From Diphasiastrum complanatum (lineage: Eukaryota; Streptophyta; Lycopodiopsida; Lycopodiales; Lycopodiaceae): DNA of 64,000 nucleotides. Position 1 is the first letter of the stretch; every line of letters begins with the position of its first letter. Below are positions 21,914 to 33,462 of this stretch, in pieces. A program made the translations under genes and the position numbers. The stretch lies in the NCBI GenBank assembly GCA_029204225.1, contig CM055093.1, positions 4,866,056 to 4,930,055 on the forward strand, written 5' to 3'. The notes beneath the pieces are model-generated. The model searched no databases and had not been told where the DNA came from. It was given only the letters and a program-made list of their open reading frames with translations.

Positions 21914-21930
21914 TGGTGCCATTGCCAGGG
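21914..21930 (+). other. Gypsy primer-binding site
   Basis: TGGTGCCATTGCCAGGG matches the TGGCGCCGTTGCCGGGG type used by plant Athila/Tat-group Gypsy elements, with three transitions. It begins two bases past the LTR end. Confidence 0.75.
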
Positions 21931-22410
21931 ATAGGTTCTCAGTAACTAGTATAGCTGCATTTTAGCTATTTCTTGCTTTTTAGAGTAGTTTTACGTGTAT
22001 TGTGGGGTAGGAAGAGTTAGTTTTCTATATTTTCTTGTGTTTGGACTATTCCCAGCTAGCAGAGGAGGTGTGAGAGGGTAGAGGAGGCTCTGAACAGCCT
22101 TTAAGGGCTTGACATCCAAACCAAAATCTGAAAAAATCCAAAAGAACACACCAATCTGCATTTTGGAGGGAAAAAGAGCCAAATTTTCCATCAGATTTTG
22201 TTTTCTCCAAAACCAGTGAGAGTTAGCCCTCGCATGACTAGCAACAGCTCCAGGGTACTATCCCATACTTGCATAGAAGCCTATGAGAGATTGAAATGAA
22301 AAAACCATAAAAATTCAAAAGACCCTTGTAAAAAACCAAAAAAATTTCAAATCTCCATAAGAACTCTAACAGAGCTCCCTAAAGTTCCATCTCATTGAGG
22401 CCAGGACATA
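21931..22410 (+). other. Gypsy leader region
   Basis: Non-coding stretch between primer site and pol remnant. A-rich in its second half. No gene recognised. Confidence 0.45.
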
Positions 22411-23645
22411 GTGAAGCTTGCAAGAGTTAGTTTAGAGTTTAAGTGCGGGGTGTTGCAGAAGTGCCGCAAATTCCAGATCTCTTTGAATCCAGAAAAATGT
22501 CAATTTTGGGTTATACGTGGCTTGATTCTTGGCCATATAGTGTCTAGACATGGGATCGCCACGGGCCTATCGAAGATCAAGATCATTATTGATCTACCAC
22601 CACCAGGATTGATCCGTGAGGCCTATAGCTTTATGATTCATGCTAACTATTATAGGATTTTCATTCTAGAATTTGCAGAGTTAGCACAACCAATTTACAC
22701 ACTCACAATGGATCCACATTGGAATGAGCAATCCCTAAAGGCTTTCCAGAAGCTTAAAGATGCATTGGTCTCAACACCAATCTTATGCCCACCTAATTGG
22801 TCCATTGAGTTTTATGTGCATACGGACGCATCAAAGTATGCAGTGGGAGTAGTCTTAACCCATCCAAGAGAACACAAAAAAGATTTTTTGATCCGATTTG
22901 CAAGCCGACAACTTAGTGATATGGAAATGAATTATCCAACCACAGAGTGACAGACACTAGCAATGATATATGCGGTTAAGAAATTTTGTCATTACCTGAT
23001 GCCACACACTTTGTCTTTTATACGAACCATCAACCCTTGCTCTATCTTGTTAACAAAACCTGCACCACAGGGAGAATCACTAGATGGTTACTTCTGTTGT
23101 TGGAGTTTGAATTTCGGATAGTGGATCGCAAGGGAAAGCAACACTATATGGTAGATCATGTGTCACAAATCAAGGGGAAGGAAACTGCAACCGGCGCCAA
23201 CCAGACAAATTACTACCAAAGGCGAAACATCGGAAGCTGATCTTGAAAGCTAGACCTTATCAACTGGTTGCCGGCCAATTGTACCGAAGAGGACTAGATG
23301 AGATCCTTCAGCGATGTATTCTTCCTCATGAGGCCACCCAAATCATTTCGCTCTCACATGAGGGCATGGGTGGAGGTCAGTTTGCATCCGACATTACAGT
23401 TCGCAAGATCCTGCAATCAGGATGCTGGTGGCCAACGATTCATAAGGATATGGTGAGGAAATGCGGTGTGTGCCAAAGGGCGAGGAGACCAATGAGATTA
23501 AATTATGACCTTCTACAACCGATTTTGGCCCAAGCACCATTTGAAAAGTGGGGATTGGATTATATTGGTCCAATTCACCCTACAACAAGAAGTACCCAAG
23601 TTAAATATACAATTGTGGCCGCGGACTACCTCACCAATGTTGCGA
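22411..23645 (+). mobile_element. Gypsy pol remnant (RT end, RNase H, integrase)
   Basis: 22411-22950 reads ISLNPEKCQFWVIRGLILGH, then GIATGLSKI, LKDALVSTPILCPPNW and FYVHTDASKYAVGVVL: the thumb of RT joined to RNase H. 22986-23170 continues RNase H (FYTNHQPLLYLVNK, WLLLLLEFEFRIVDRKGKQH). 23243-23645 is the integrase N-terminus, with the HHCC zinc finger (WWPTIHKDMVRKCGVCQRAR) and the start of the core (KWGLDYIGPI). Same lineage as the RT at 59.9-60.6 kb. Broken at several points; at about 23645 it passes into unrelated sequence. Confidence 0.92.
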
Positions 23646-24236
23646 GAGAGGGAGGAAGAATAAATGACGAACACAGACAAGAAACGAACTCGAACAAGAA
23701 ATGAACGAGAAGCGAACTCGAACAGAAAATGTTCATGCACAGCGGAATGAGTTAAATGACTCTCTCCCTAAGCATGACTATGCCTATCATAATGAAGAGA
23801 ACTTTAGTGATAGAAATCACAGTCATTCTAGATTACGTAGCCAAACATTTAATGGATGAAGCGCTAGATGAATAGTTTGTCGCGAATTGTAAGACAAATT
23901 ATCTGTCGCGAATGATTCACGAAGAGCTAGACTGATAATTATTTGTGAAAGACAAGACTAAAAGTTAATCATCTATTACCAGAAAGAGCAACAAGAAAGA
24001 TCAGACAGAATGAAGAATAAGCATAGCAATATTGACAGATCTAAAACGCAGAACAAATGAACTGTGTTAGATTAAGTATATCAAGTATACAAGTCAATAA
24101 TGCGGTAGAGCAGAAGACTGTAGCGGACGAAATTGTGTGCCCTACAAGGCTTATTTCTGTCTGCAATGAGGAATGAAACCTCTTCTCTTAGTCTCTTATT
24201 CACTCACTTGATCATCTGATCATCATTGAATACGCA
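23646..24236 (+). repeat. LTR-like stretch ending at a possible primer site
   Basis: Rich in GAACTCGAAC and TCGCGAATGATTC words as in family A LTRs, but not alignable with them by eye. It ends GAATACGCAGA followed by TGGTATCCAATA, a possible diverged Met-tRNA primer site at 24239. No second copy is in the window. A Copia LTR is the best reading; the left edge is a guess. Confidence 0.35.
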
Positions 24237-24309
24237 GATGGTATCCAATATAGATACATAATATTACAGGTGTGTGAAAGTACAGAGTGGATGTGCTGTC
24301 TGTAGGAGA

Positions 24310-25740
24310 ATGTGGGTGCTGCAATCGTTGCCAAGTCAATTCTAGGTTGAGGCAATAGCTACAACAATACACCTGCAGAACAGATCAACAACCGTAAGCG
24401 CTAGAAAACAAGACACCATACGAGATGTGGATAGGTAGAAAGCCTGATCTATCATATGTACGTGTGTTTGGATGTGCAACATACAAGCACATTCCAAAAG
24501 AACAAAAAAAACAAGCTCGATGATAAATCAGAAGAAACAACCATGGCCGGGTACTCGAACGAATCACAAGTGTACTGACTCTACAATCCAATCACAAAGA
24601 AGGTTGTTTCGAGTAGAGATGTGAAGTTCTATGAGTCCACATTCCCTAGACTAAAAGATGAGAATGGCCATGAGATCTTCACATTGTTGCCAATTCAAGA
24701 GGGAGATCGAGGACATACATCAAATCAGAATATTGAGCCACAAACTCTAGAGCAGCAAGAAGCAGAAGATCAATCCCATGAATAAGAAACGTTCGAACAG
24801 CGACGAAATGGACCCAGAAGGTCAACAAGACAAATAAGACTTCCAGATCGATACGTTCACAATCTTCAGTGGAGCGAAGACATGCAATTTGAGTACTACA
24901 GCTTCATTGAAGAGCCAACAACTATCAAGAAGCTGTCTAGAGTCTAGAGGGAGAATTTTGGAAGTAGTCAATGTCAGAGGAAATCGAGTTGATGAGGCGA
25001 AATGCTAGAGCCACTGCCAGAAAACCAAAAGATCGTCGACTGCAAATGGGTGTACAAAAAAAAATGAAATCAGGTGGCACTGTTGGCCCCGTTACAAAGC
25101 AAGGCTTGTCGTGAAGGGCTACACACAAAGGTATGGTGTTGATTATTTCGACACATATTCGCCGATGGTCAAGATGACAAGCATATGATTGCTCCTTGCA
25201 TACACTACACAACACAATCTGAAAATTCACCAGATTGATGTAAAGACAACCTTTCTCCATGGAGATCTAGAAGAAAAAATCTTCATGAAGCAGCCTGAAG
25301 GATTTGAAGACCCCGACAATAGACAATATGTCTGTCAGTTTCAGAGATGCATTTATGGTCTAAAGCAGACATCATGAGCTTGGTACAAGAAGCCCAAAAG
25401 TCTTCTGAAGTCTCTAGACTTCAATCCTACACAACCAGACTGTAATGTCTACATAAAAAAAGTAGAAAAAGATTTTGTGATACTAAATTTTCGTGGATGA
25501 TTCTCTTATGATAGGAAACTCCTTGATGCTAATCAAGGACACGAAGAATCAGATTTCTGAAAATTATGAAATCACAGATCTAGGAGAGGCAACAAAATGC
25601 CTCGGGCTGGAGATTAGAAGAGATCGAATAAAAGATGAAATGTACTTGAGTCAGTCTGAATATGCCAGAAAAGTGCTGAAACAGTATCACATGATGGACT
25701 GCAAAGAAAAAGCCACACCAATGATAGATGGAGCCAAGTT
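24310..25740 (+). mobile_element. Family A Copia fragment (integrase end, linker, RT)
   Basis: 24330-24620 reads as the integrase C-terminal part (KPDLSYVRVFGCATYKHIPK). 24640-24990 is the acidic linker (RRSTRQIRLPDRYVHNLQ). 25030-25740 is RT ([57 protein letters not shown]). Broken at several points. Immediately right of it, after a 67-bp flank, lies the bounded family A copy at 25808. Confidence 0.88.
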
Positions 25741-25807
25741 GATGCTATACTTGAGGGCATGTCTTGCGGTCGAATTTGGCCATAATGGGACCGAGGCAAG
25801 TGGTAGG

Positions 25808-26240
25808 TGGCAGAAATGGTGAACTCCTACAACTTTTTCGTAGCACGAACACGAAGTGAAGGTCGAACGGGAACAATTCACGACAGTCAACATCCCTTGA
25901 ATCGAAAGAAGAACAATTTGCAAATCATTCGTGAATCGTAAACACACCTCCAGGACCGCAAACCGCAAAGGGACATGAAACAAAAAGATACGAAAGAAAC
26001 GAAAAAAAATGAAAGAAAACGAAGGGGAATCTTTCGCGCTGCCAGCTGGCAGCTCAATGGGCTTGGAGTCATAGACTTCACGCCCAGCTGAAATGAATGG
26101 CAACGACGGAGACTAACTAACTAGTTGATTAGCGTTAACTAGTCTTGTGATTCTACATTTAGCCATCTTGTAAACTCCACACTGTGGAGGTATAACCGAT
26201 CCTCTTTGGATCATAAAAAAATGGAATGAAAAAAGAGATC

Positions 26241-26311
<71 letters not shown>

Positions 26312-26654
26312 GCGAGTAGAGTAGAAAGAAAATACTAGAAACTATAGTTGTGCATGAAAGTCTGCCAACGAGCAGAACACAGCGAAAGAGCAGAATGTCA
26401 TTCCGCCAACGAACGAGACACTGACGATCTCTCAAAAAACTAAACTATAATAAAGACGCTCTATTTTCATGCATCTCCCTATCTTGTGCTGTCATTTTGT
26501 CTTGATTGCTAGAATAGAATGTGTCCTGTGATGTGTAGTCGCGTGTCTGGGATCCTGTAAACAACTTTCGCACAAAAAGAAAATTCAAAGACACAAGATT
26601 GTTCGCGAATAAGAAGACGAAGATGAAAAAGAAAACAGCCTCACTTCCGTGACA
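25808..26654 (+). repeat. 5' LTR of the 25808 Copia copy
   Basis: 847 bp, TGGCAGAAATGG to CTTCCGTGACA. TATA-type sequence GGTATAACCGATCC lies near 26191. An (AG) tract follows about 50 bases later, in the predicted 5' untranslated part. Confidence 0.9.
26245..26308. repeat. (AG)n microsatellite, 64 bp
   Basis: An uninterrupted AG run in the transcribed part of the 5' LTR. The matching run in the 3' LTR is 119 bp, while the family A LTRs elsewhere have at most a few AG units. Confidence 0.95.
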
Positions 26655-27503
26655 TGGTATCAGATCCCACAAGTTATCACTATTGATATCCCAGCAGTGA
26701 TTCTTCCAGACAACACAATATGGCTACAACAATCCAGACAAGAATAGCAATCAGTCTCGATGGCGCAAATTACAGAATCTGGAAATTCAAAATCAAAACG
26801 CTTCTAAAGGGCGAAGGCATCTGGTCGGTGATCGAGCTCTCAGAGGTGCAGCCTCCAGAGGGAGACCCGAGGAGAGCTGAATGGATCAGAAAAGATGAGC
26901 GCGCAATGGTGATCATCGTTTCATCCATGAATGAAGATCTACTCATGCAGATTGAAGACTGCGAAAGCAACCATGTAGCATGAAAAAGATTGAAGCAGAA
27001 GTCTGCACCTTCACAATCAGCTGCAATCCATACGGTGGGATGACAACCAGTTGGATCGGCATGTTGAAAAGATCAGAACGATCTTCACTCAACTCACTGC
27101 ATTAGGACAGGAGGCACCACAACAGCTGATGTACTTCATGAAATCTCTATCGACGTCCTATCAGTCGCTAAGAATGCTCATACTGAGTCTACCAGATATG
27201 ACATTCGACAAAGCAGTCAGTCTTGTCGCTAATGAGAGACTGATGAGGGATGAAGGAGAGGGAAGCAGTGATCAAGAGAAGGCTCTCTTCATGAAAGGAA
27301 AGAAGGAGAACAAGAACAAGCCAAGATTCGAGAAGACAAAGTCCTCGAATCAACAATCTTCTTCCTGCGATCACTACCACAAACCAGGCCATATGACCAA
27401 CAAATGTTGGTTTAATCTAGCAATACCTTGCATGCACTACAAGAAGAAAGGGCATTCTACATACGATTGCAGATTCAACCCAAAAAGAAAAAACAAAACT
27501 GGA

Positions 27504-27975
27504 AAGGCAAACATTGTAGAGTCATCAAAGGATGCTAAAAGAGGTGACGAAGCTTCCAACTTCAACAAGCTACTCTGAACATGACTACGATGTACTCATT
27601 GATTCAGGAGCAACATCACACATAACCTGCAAGAGGAAGATCTTGATCCACTTTCGCAAACTCGAAAACAACAGAGCAGTGATTCTAGGTGATGGGAGCA
27701 GACACGATGTCAAAGGCATCGACACTCTACAACTACGAACATTGTCAAGCTAAAAAGGCAAACATTGCAGAGTCATCAAAGGATGCTGAAAGAGGTGACG
27801 AAGCTTTCAGCTTCAACAAGCTATTCTGAACACGACTACGATGTAGTCATTGATTCAGGAGCAACATCACACATAACCTGCAATAAGAAGGTCTTGATCG
27901 ACTTTTGCGAACTGGAAAACAACAGAGTAGTGATTCTAGGTGATGGGAGTAGACACGATGTCAAAGGCATGGTTT
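27504..27975 (+). repeat. Tandem direct repeat covering the protease region
   Basis: Two units of about 240 bp, starting at AAAGGCAAACATTG near 27505 and again near 27752, each carrying the DSGATSHITC protease motif and a VILGDGSRHDVKG block. The units have diverged by several substitutions, so the duplication is not recent. It lies inside the 25808-29492 copy. Confidence 0.85.
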
Positions 27976-28603
27976 CTCTATTTACTCCTTGAGCCAATTC
28001 TCTTCCAATCCTGGCATGGCACATTGGAAAATGGTAAAACGAATCCTACAATATCTAAAAGGTACCAAGAATGTGGGATTGACCTACAGAGCTGAAAACG
28101 AAGAAAAAAGATTTGAGCTGCACCACTACAATGATGTAAGCTGGTGAGCTACAAGGATGACAACAAGCCCATTACTAGAGGATGTACAATTGCGTGCGAA
28201 GGTGCAATCAACTAGATATGCAAAAAAACAAACCTTGGTGGCTCAATCCTCTTGCGAAACTGAATATGTCGCAGCTTCAAAGGTCGCGAATGAGGTAGTG
28301 TGGCTACAGATGATGCTGGAGGCAATCGGGATACCACGAGAGGGGCCAAGCACGATGATGATGGACTCTCAAAGTGCCATCTATATGTCCCAGGATCCTG
28401 TCTTCCATTCAAAGACAAAGCACATACCTCTGAAGTACCATCACATTCGAGATTTGATCTCGAAAGGAGAGCTCCAGGTCCAGTATATAAAATCAGAAAA
28501 TATGATTGTAGATCTGCTCACAAAACCGCTCGACAAGACACTCTTTGCCAAGCAAAGAAAGACAATTGGATTAAACATACAAAGCTGCAAGATTCAAGAG
28601 GGA

Positions 28604-29492
<889 letters not shown>

Positions 29493-29546
29493 GTAGGCCA
29501 TATTGGGCCCAACCTTGTGGTAGGCCATACTGGGCCCAACCTTGGC
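29493..29546. repeat. 27-bp tandem repeat
   Basis: GTAGGCCATATTGGGCCCAA plus CCTTGTG, then the same unit with one C for T and a diverging end. The first five bases are also the target duplication of the neighbouring Copia, so the element landed at the edge of this repeat. Confidence 0.85.
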
Positions 29547-29819
29547 TCAAACTACATCACAACCTACTTTTGGCCTAATCACAACTTGCCATGTCACCAA
29601 ATTAGGTCCTTAACATGGCCAACACCTATTACCAATATGCCCTCACGTCCAAGCACATCCAACTATCCAATAAGCCCTGAAAGCTGATTCCCATTCATTC
29701 CCCATGATCCAAGCACAAAAGTCTACCAGGGACTCAATAAATGAATGTACACAAATATCACCATAGGCTATACTTGAGTAGCTCGCCCATCTCCCATAGA
29801 GTTTATAACTAAGTATTAT
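29547..29819. other. Short non-coding stretch
   Basis: No gene seen. Proline-codon-like CCAA repeats are composition only. Confidence 0.4.
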
Positions 29820-30640
29820 CTAGTGGCGTTTTAATCCATTTTTGTCAGAGCATTTCATAAACTTCTTCAAAGCTCTATATCCCTTGCGACTCACACCTCC
29901 TTGGTCGCATGCATACATCATCTCTTTAACATTTGAATTCGGCTTGAACTCATGGACTAGCTTTTTTGTGATTCTCACACGATTTGAATCACTTGTTTCA
30001 TCTTCCACAATTTTCATTACATCTTTACCCTTCAGAAAATGCTTCATATATTTTCCGTTAACAAAATCTTTTCCAGACATCTTTTGCAAGAACTCTTTTG
30101 TGATTCTCATACATCTTTTACTGGCACCACCACCTGGTGCCAAAACTTCTAATTTTCGTCTCTTAATGTTTTCTTTTTGTGCTTGCTGATCCATTGAGAC
30201 TCTACACTTTCATTGTAAGCCCTATATTGTCTTTGAAATATAGTGATTGAAGATTGCAATCCTTCAATCTTTACGACAGAATTGGCAAGCTCTATTTTTA
30301 AAACATTTACCTCCTGTTCCAATTTCATATTTATTCCATGCAACGACTTTAAACTTTCATTCATATTCAAGATATGAATGTTTGCCGTATCTGCCAATGT
30401 CTCAACTTGGATTCTTCGGGAATCTATTGCTTGCTTGACAATAGCCAAGGAGTCCATTACCACCATCCCCAATGAACCTTAACAAACTATGTACATCAGA
30501 AAATTTTGGAGGAGGATCTACTAGTGGATTACGAGGGTACAAATCACCTCTTACCCATAGGCCAATATGTTTTCTGCCTTCTAATCTCCAACAATGCATC
30601 TCATATGGATTTAAGCACCCCATGCAAGGTTGTTGCACAA
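29820..30640 (-). pseudogene. Unidentified broken gene with coiled coil and basic C-terminus
   Basis: Three overlapping minus-strand frames follow one another. The first (30402-30638) reads NPYEMHCWRLEGRKHIGLWV, then RGDLYPRNPLVDPPPKFSDV. The second (30149-30472) is heptad-like, with LHGINMKLEQEVNVLKIELA. The third (29820-30194) is Lys-rich, with SKRCMRITKEFLQKMSGKDF and ACDQGGVSRKGYRALKKFM. Because the frames overlap in sequence, at least two frameshifts have accumulated in what was one reading frame. I do not know the family. Candidates are a domesticated or autonomous DNA-transposon protein or a lineage-specific plant gene. No introns are needed, which leans towards a mobile or retroposed origin. 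Confidence 0.5.
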
Positions 30641-30829
30641 TCCTTCTCTAATTTGACATGTAAGTGGTACTTGGTTGTCATCTTGAAGATGTTGAAGTTC
30701 CCAAAAGAATCGATGTAGAACTATACAATATACCTTAATCAAATGATGTCAAAAATGTTAGTGTAAAATGAGCATGATATAAGCTTTATTAGACATATAT
30801 TAGTTTGCCCTGCCTAGGGTCCTATTGTA
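30641..30829. other. Short non-coding stretch
   Basis: Continues upstream of the unidentified minus-strand gene. No further part recognised. Confidence 0.3.
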
Positions 30830-31320
30830 GTTAGGACAATGAAAAGCCCTCTTCCTATCACCACCATCGTCATCATGAGTAAAGTTGGTTTGCTTGCTAC
30901 TTTCCAGTTGCTCTCTTTTCCCTTACCTTTGTCTTTGCCCTTCAACTTGTCCTTGATGGAGAATGTCTCTTCTCGCCCTCTTTAAATAGAATTGACTTCT
31001 CTTAGTTGGACATTTGCAACCCTATGCTCTTCAAGCCAACAAAATCTCCTGCAAGTCTTTAATGCTATTTTTGAATTGCATAACTTTGAACAAGGTTAGC
31101 ATGTATATTCAACAATCCATTAAGCCTCACTTGAACAAGATCATTATCCTTAATGCTTTCATCAATGCATGTTAAGTCATCATTTAATGCTTTAATGGAT
31201 AATAAAAAAGTATCAGACCTTTCCCCTTCCTTTTGCAAGATTTGGAAGATTTTACTTCTTAGGTTAGAACCGTAGAAGTTGAGTTGGATTCATACACCTT
31301 TTTCAAGGTATCCCAACCCT
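30830..31320 (-). mobile_element. Copia gag fragment
   Basis: The complement reads KIFQILQKEGERSDTFLLS, IKALNDDLTCIDESIKDND and LVQVRLNGLLNIHANLVQSY. It is collinear with the middle of the gag at 33.8-34.0 kb (LRIKSLNKEL..., LVQIILNGLSDEFTNLVQSF). Old and broken. Confidence 0.82.
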
Positions 31321-31974
31321 CTCACTGTGAAAGATTTCAGATCCTTAAGATCCAATCTACTTGAATGATCTTTGGTTAGAAAGAGAAATACACTACCAAT
31401 TTCACCAATGTAGAAAAATCAGCATCTACACACAATTTGAGATGCAAACACTAATAGAACTTGATCGAACTTGAATGAAATGATTATGTACTGTTGCTGT
31501 CCATACAAAACCAGCAAGCTACTGTATTTCACACGTGTGGATCCAAAAATAGCAAATATAGATCATTCTACACATAGAATTGCAAGCAATCACCAAGATA
31601 GTGCACCAATGGATAGTAGAACCCAAGAGAACCATGTATAAGCATGAAATGAGATAGAGAAGAGAGAAGATGACTCTCTCCACGAGTTACATCCTTTTAT
31701 AACAGGTCCAAACCCTATTTGGCCACTTGGCTTTCCCACCAAAATGCTAACCCTACCAATTTTGGGTCTAGATTCAATGTACCCAACTTATTCAAATTGA
31801 ATCTACTCAAACTCGCATTCTATCTTTCCCACACTTTCAAAAAATATTTATTCAAATGAAATTTAGACTAATGAACTTTGAAAAGTCAACCTCTAAGTCT
31901 AAAACAAGTTTTGGCCTCAATATGCCAAATATGGAAATATTGCAAAATGTGATGAAACTAGTTGAATCTTTCAC
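31321..31974 (-). repeat. Probable 3' LTR of the minus-strand Copia at 31971
   Basis: On the minus strand the RNase H frame ends, then GAGGGAG and TGTGAAAGATTCAACTAG follow: a polypurine tract and an LTR start. TTTTATAACAGG near 31694 (reverse) and a TTTCACACGTGTGG palindrome at 31527-31540 lie inside. The left edge is unknown; 31321 marks where gag homology stops. Confidence 0.55.
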
Positions 31975-32510
31975 ACTCCCTCTTCAACTAGTTTTAGCAT
32001 AGACTTTGATAATACTCCAAGTGAAGTCCTATGCTTCATGAACAAGTCTTTTCCCAATGCTTTGGTGAATATATCAGCTACACAATCCCTTGAAGACACA
32101 TGTTGAAGCTCCACCTCCTTTGCAATGACTCGTATCTCAATATGCTTGTTCCTAGCATGAAAGATAGGATTGGATGCCATTCTTTGGGCTGACTGATTGT
32201 CACAAAAGATGATTGGGCTCTCTAAAAAATTCAGCAAGTGAAGATCCTTGATCATCCTCTTGATCCATACCATCTCCTTTGTGCAATGTGTAAGAGCTTT
32301 GTACTCGGCCTCACTAGATGACAATGAAATAGTGGCTTGTTTCTTTGACATCCATGATATAGCTCCATCACCTATGAAAATACAATAAGAACTAATGGAT
32401 TTCCTATCCATTACATCTCCAGCATAGTCCGAATCTGAAATTCCAAAAAGATTAGGTGATGATCCCTCATACAATATGCCAAAATCTCGAGTTCCAATGA
32501 TGTACCTCAA
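31971..32510 (-). mobile_element. Copia RNase H fragment
   Basis: A 179-codon frame reads the end of RT and all of RNase H: ISDSDYAGDVMDRKSISSY, GAISWMSKKQATISLSSSEA, IIFCDNQSAQRMASNPIFHA and FTKALGKDLFMKH. Metal-binding D, E and D positions are in place. It is of the 33463 lineage but a different subfamily. The remainder of this copy is not recognised; it is broken. Confidence 0.92.
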
Positions 32511-32521
32511 AACTCGCTTTC

Positions 32522-33061
32522 CTAGCTTCCAATGCTCCTAGCATAGTTTTTGCCAATAGAACTTTGATCTATCATAAGAATGATCTTCTTCCTAAGAATA
32601 GATCTCCTTTCAATGATCATGTAATGCTCAAAATAGAAACAACCATAATTGATATAGAGAATAGTGTCCACTTGGGATGCTTCACTATTTCTTACATCAA
32701 TTTTACATGTAAAAATGTGACTAGAACATGAAGAATCAAATAGAATGTAAATGAAATGATTCCACCATGCTTCCAACTCTGAACTCTCTAGAAAAATACA
32801 GCAAACAAACAATGAATGTGAGTGATCAACTTTTGCTTGCATGTCTCCTCCTCCTTTGTCCTTTGTTGCCTTGTATCCACCATGATACTCCATGAATGAG
32901 CCTCCATCTTCATCTTGCCACAAGAAACCATCAAACCTTGGAAATCCATGAGTAGGTGAGTACATCAATGATGCAAATCCAGCACCACATGATTGGATAA
33001 AAACGACTTGGAGGCTGTGTATGTACTTTTCACACGTGTGAAACCGTACAACAACTTTCAA
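32522..33061 (-). other. Unidentified 179-codon frame
   Basis: The frame contains FDGFLWQDEDGGSFMEYHGG and a Lys/Asp stretch, and is odd in composition (Cys-, Ser- and Phe-rich elsewhere). It starts inside a TTTCACACGTGTGAAA palindrome typical of Copia ends. I cannot name it; it could be chance or captured sequence. From 33062 to 33462 I see only leader-like sequence of the following Copia, without a clear primer site. Confidence 0.2.
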
Positions 33062-33462
33062 TTCAAGCTACTTTGTGTTTGTTGGTCCCAAAATCACAAT
33101 ACTAGTTCATTTTTGGTGCTTTTTGAAGCATAGTATTGATCTAGATTCATTCTAACTAATGCCTATGACCAAATAGTGTTTTGGATCATTGAAGCATTTC
33201 TTTTTAGAGTCTAAGATCAGATCTTGAGAGGCTGATTTGTTCAGATCCTTAGTTGAAGTGAAATCTCTAAGAAAAGTGTAAAGCAATTTTTTTGTGAGAG
33301 TGAAAGCTAGAAATTTTTGGTAAGATCTTTCAGTATCATTCAAGCTTGTGTGCTAGTTTGATAGAGACAAGCCTATAGGCATTCTAGTAAGCTTTAGGCC
33401 TTTTCATAGATCTTTTAAAATTCAAAAATCTTTGTGATTTTTAAAAGAGCATTCATTCTAAA

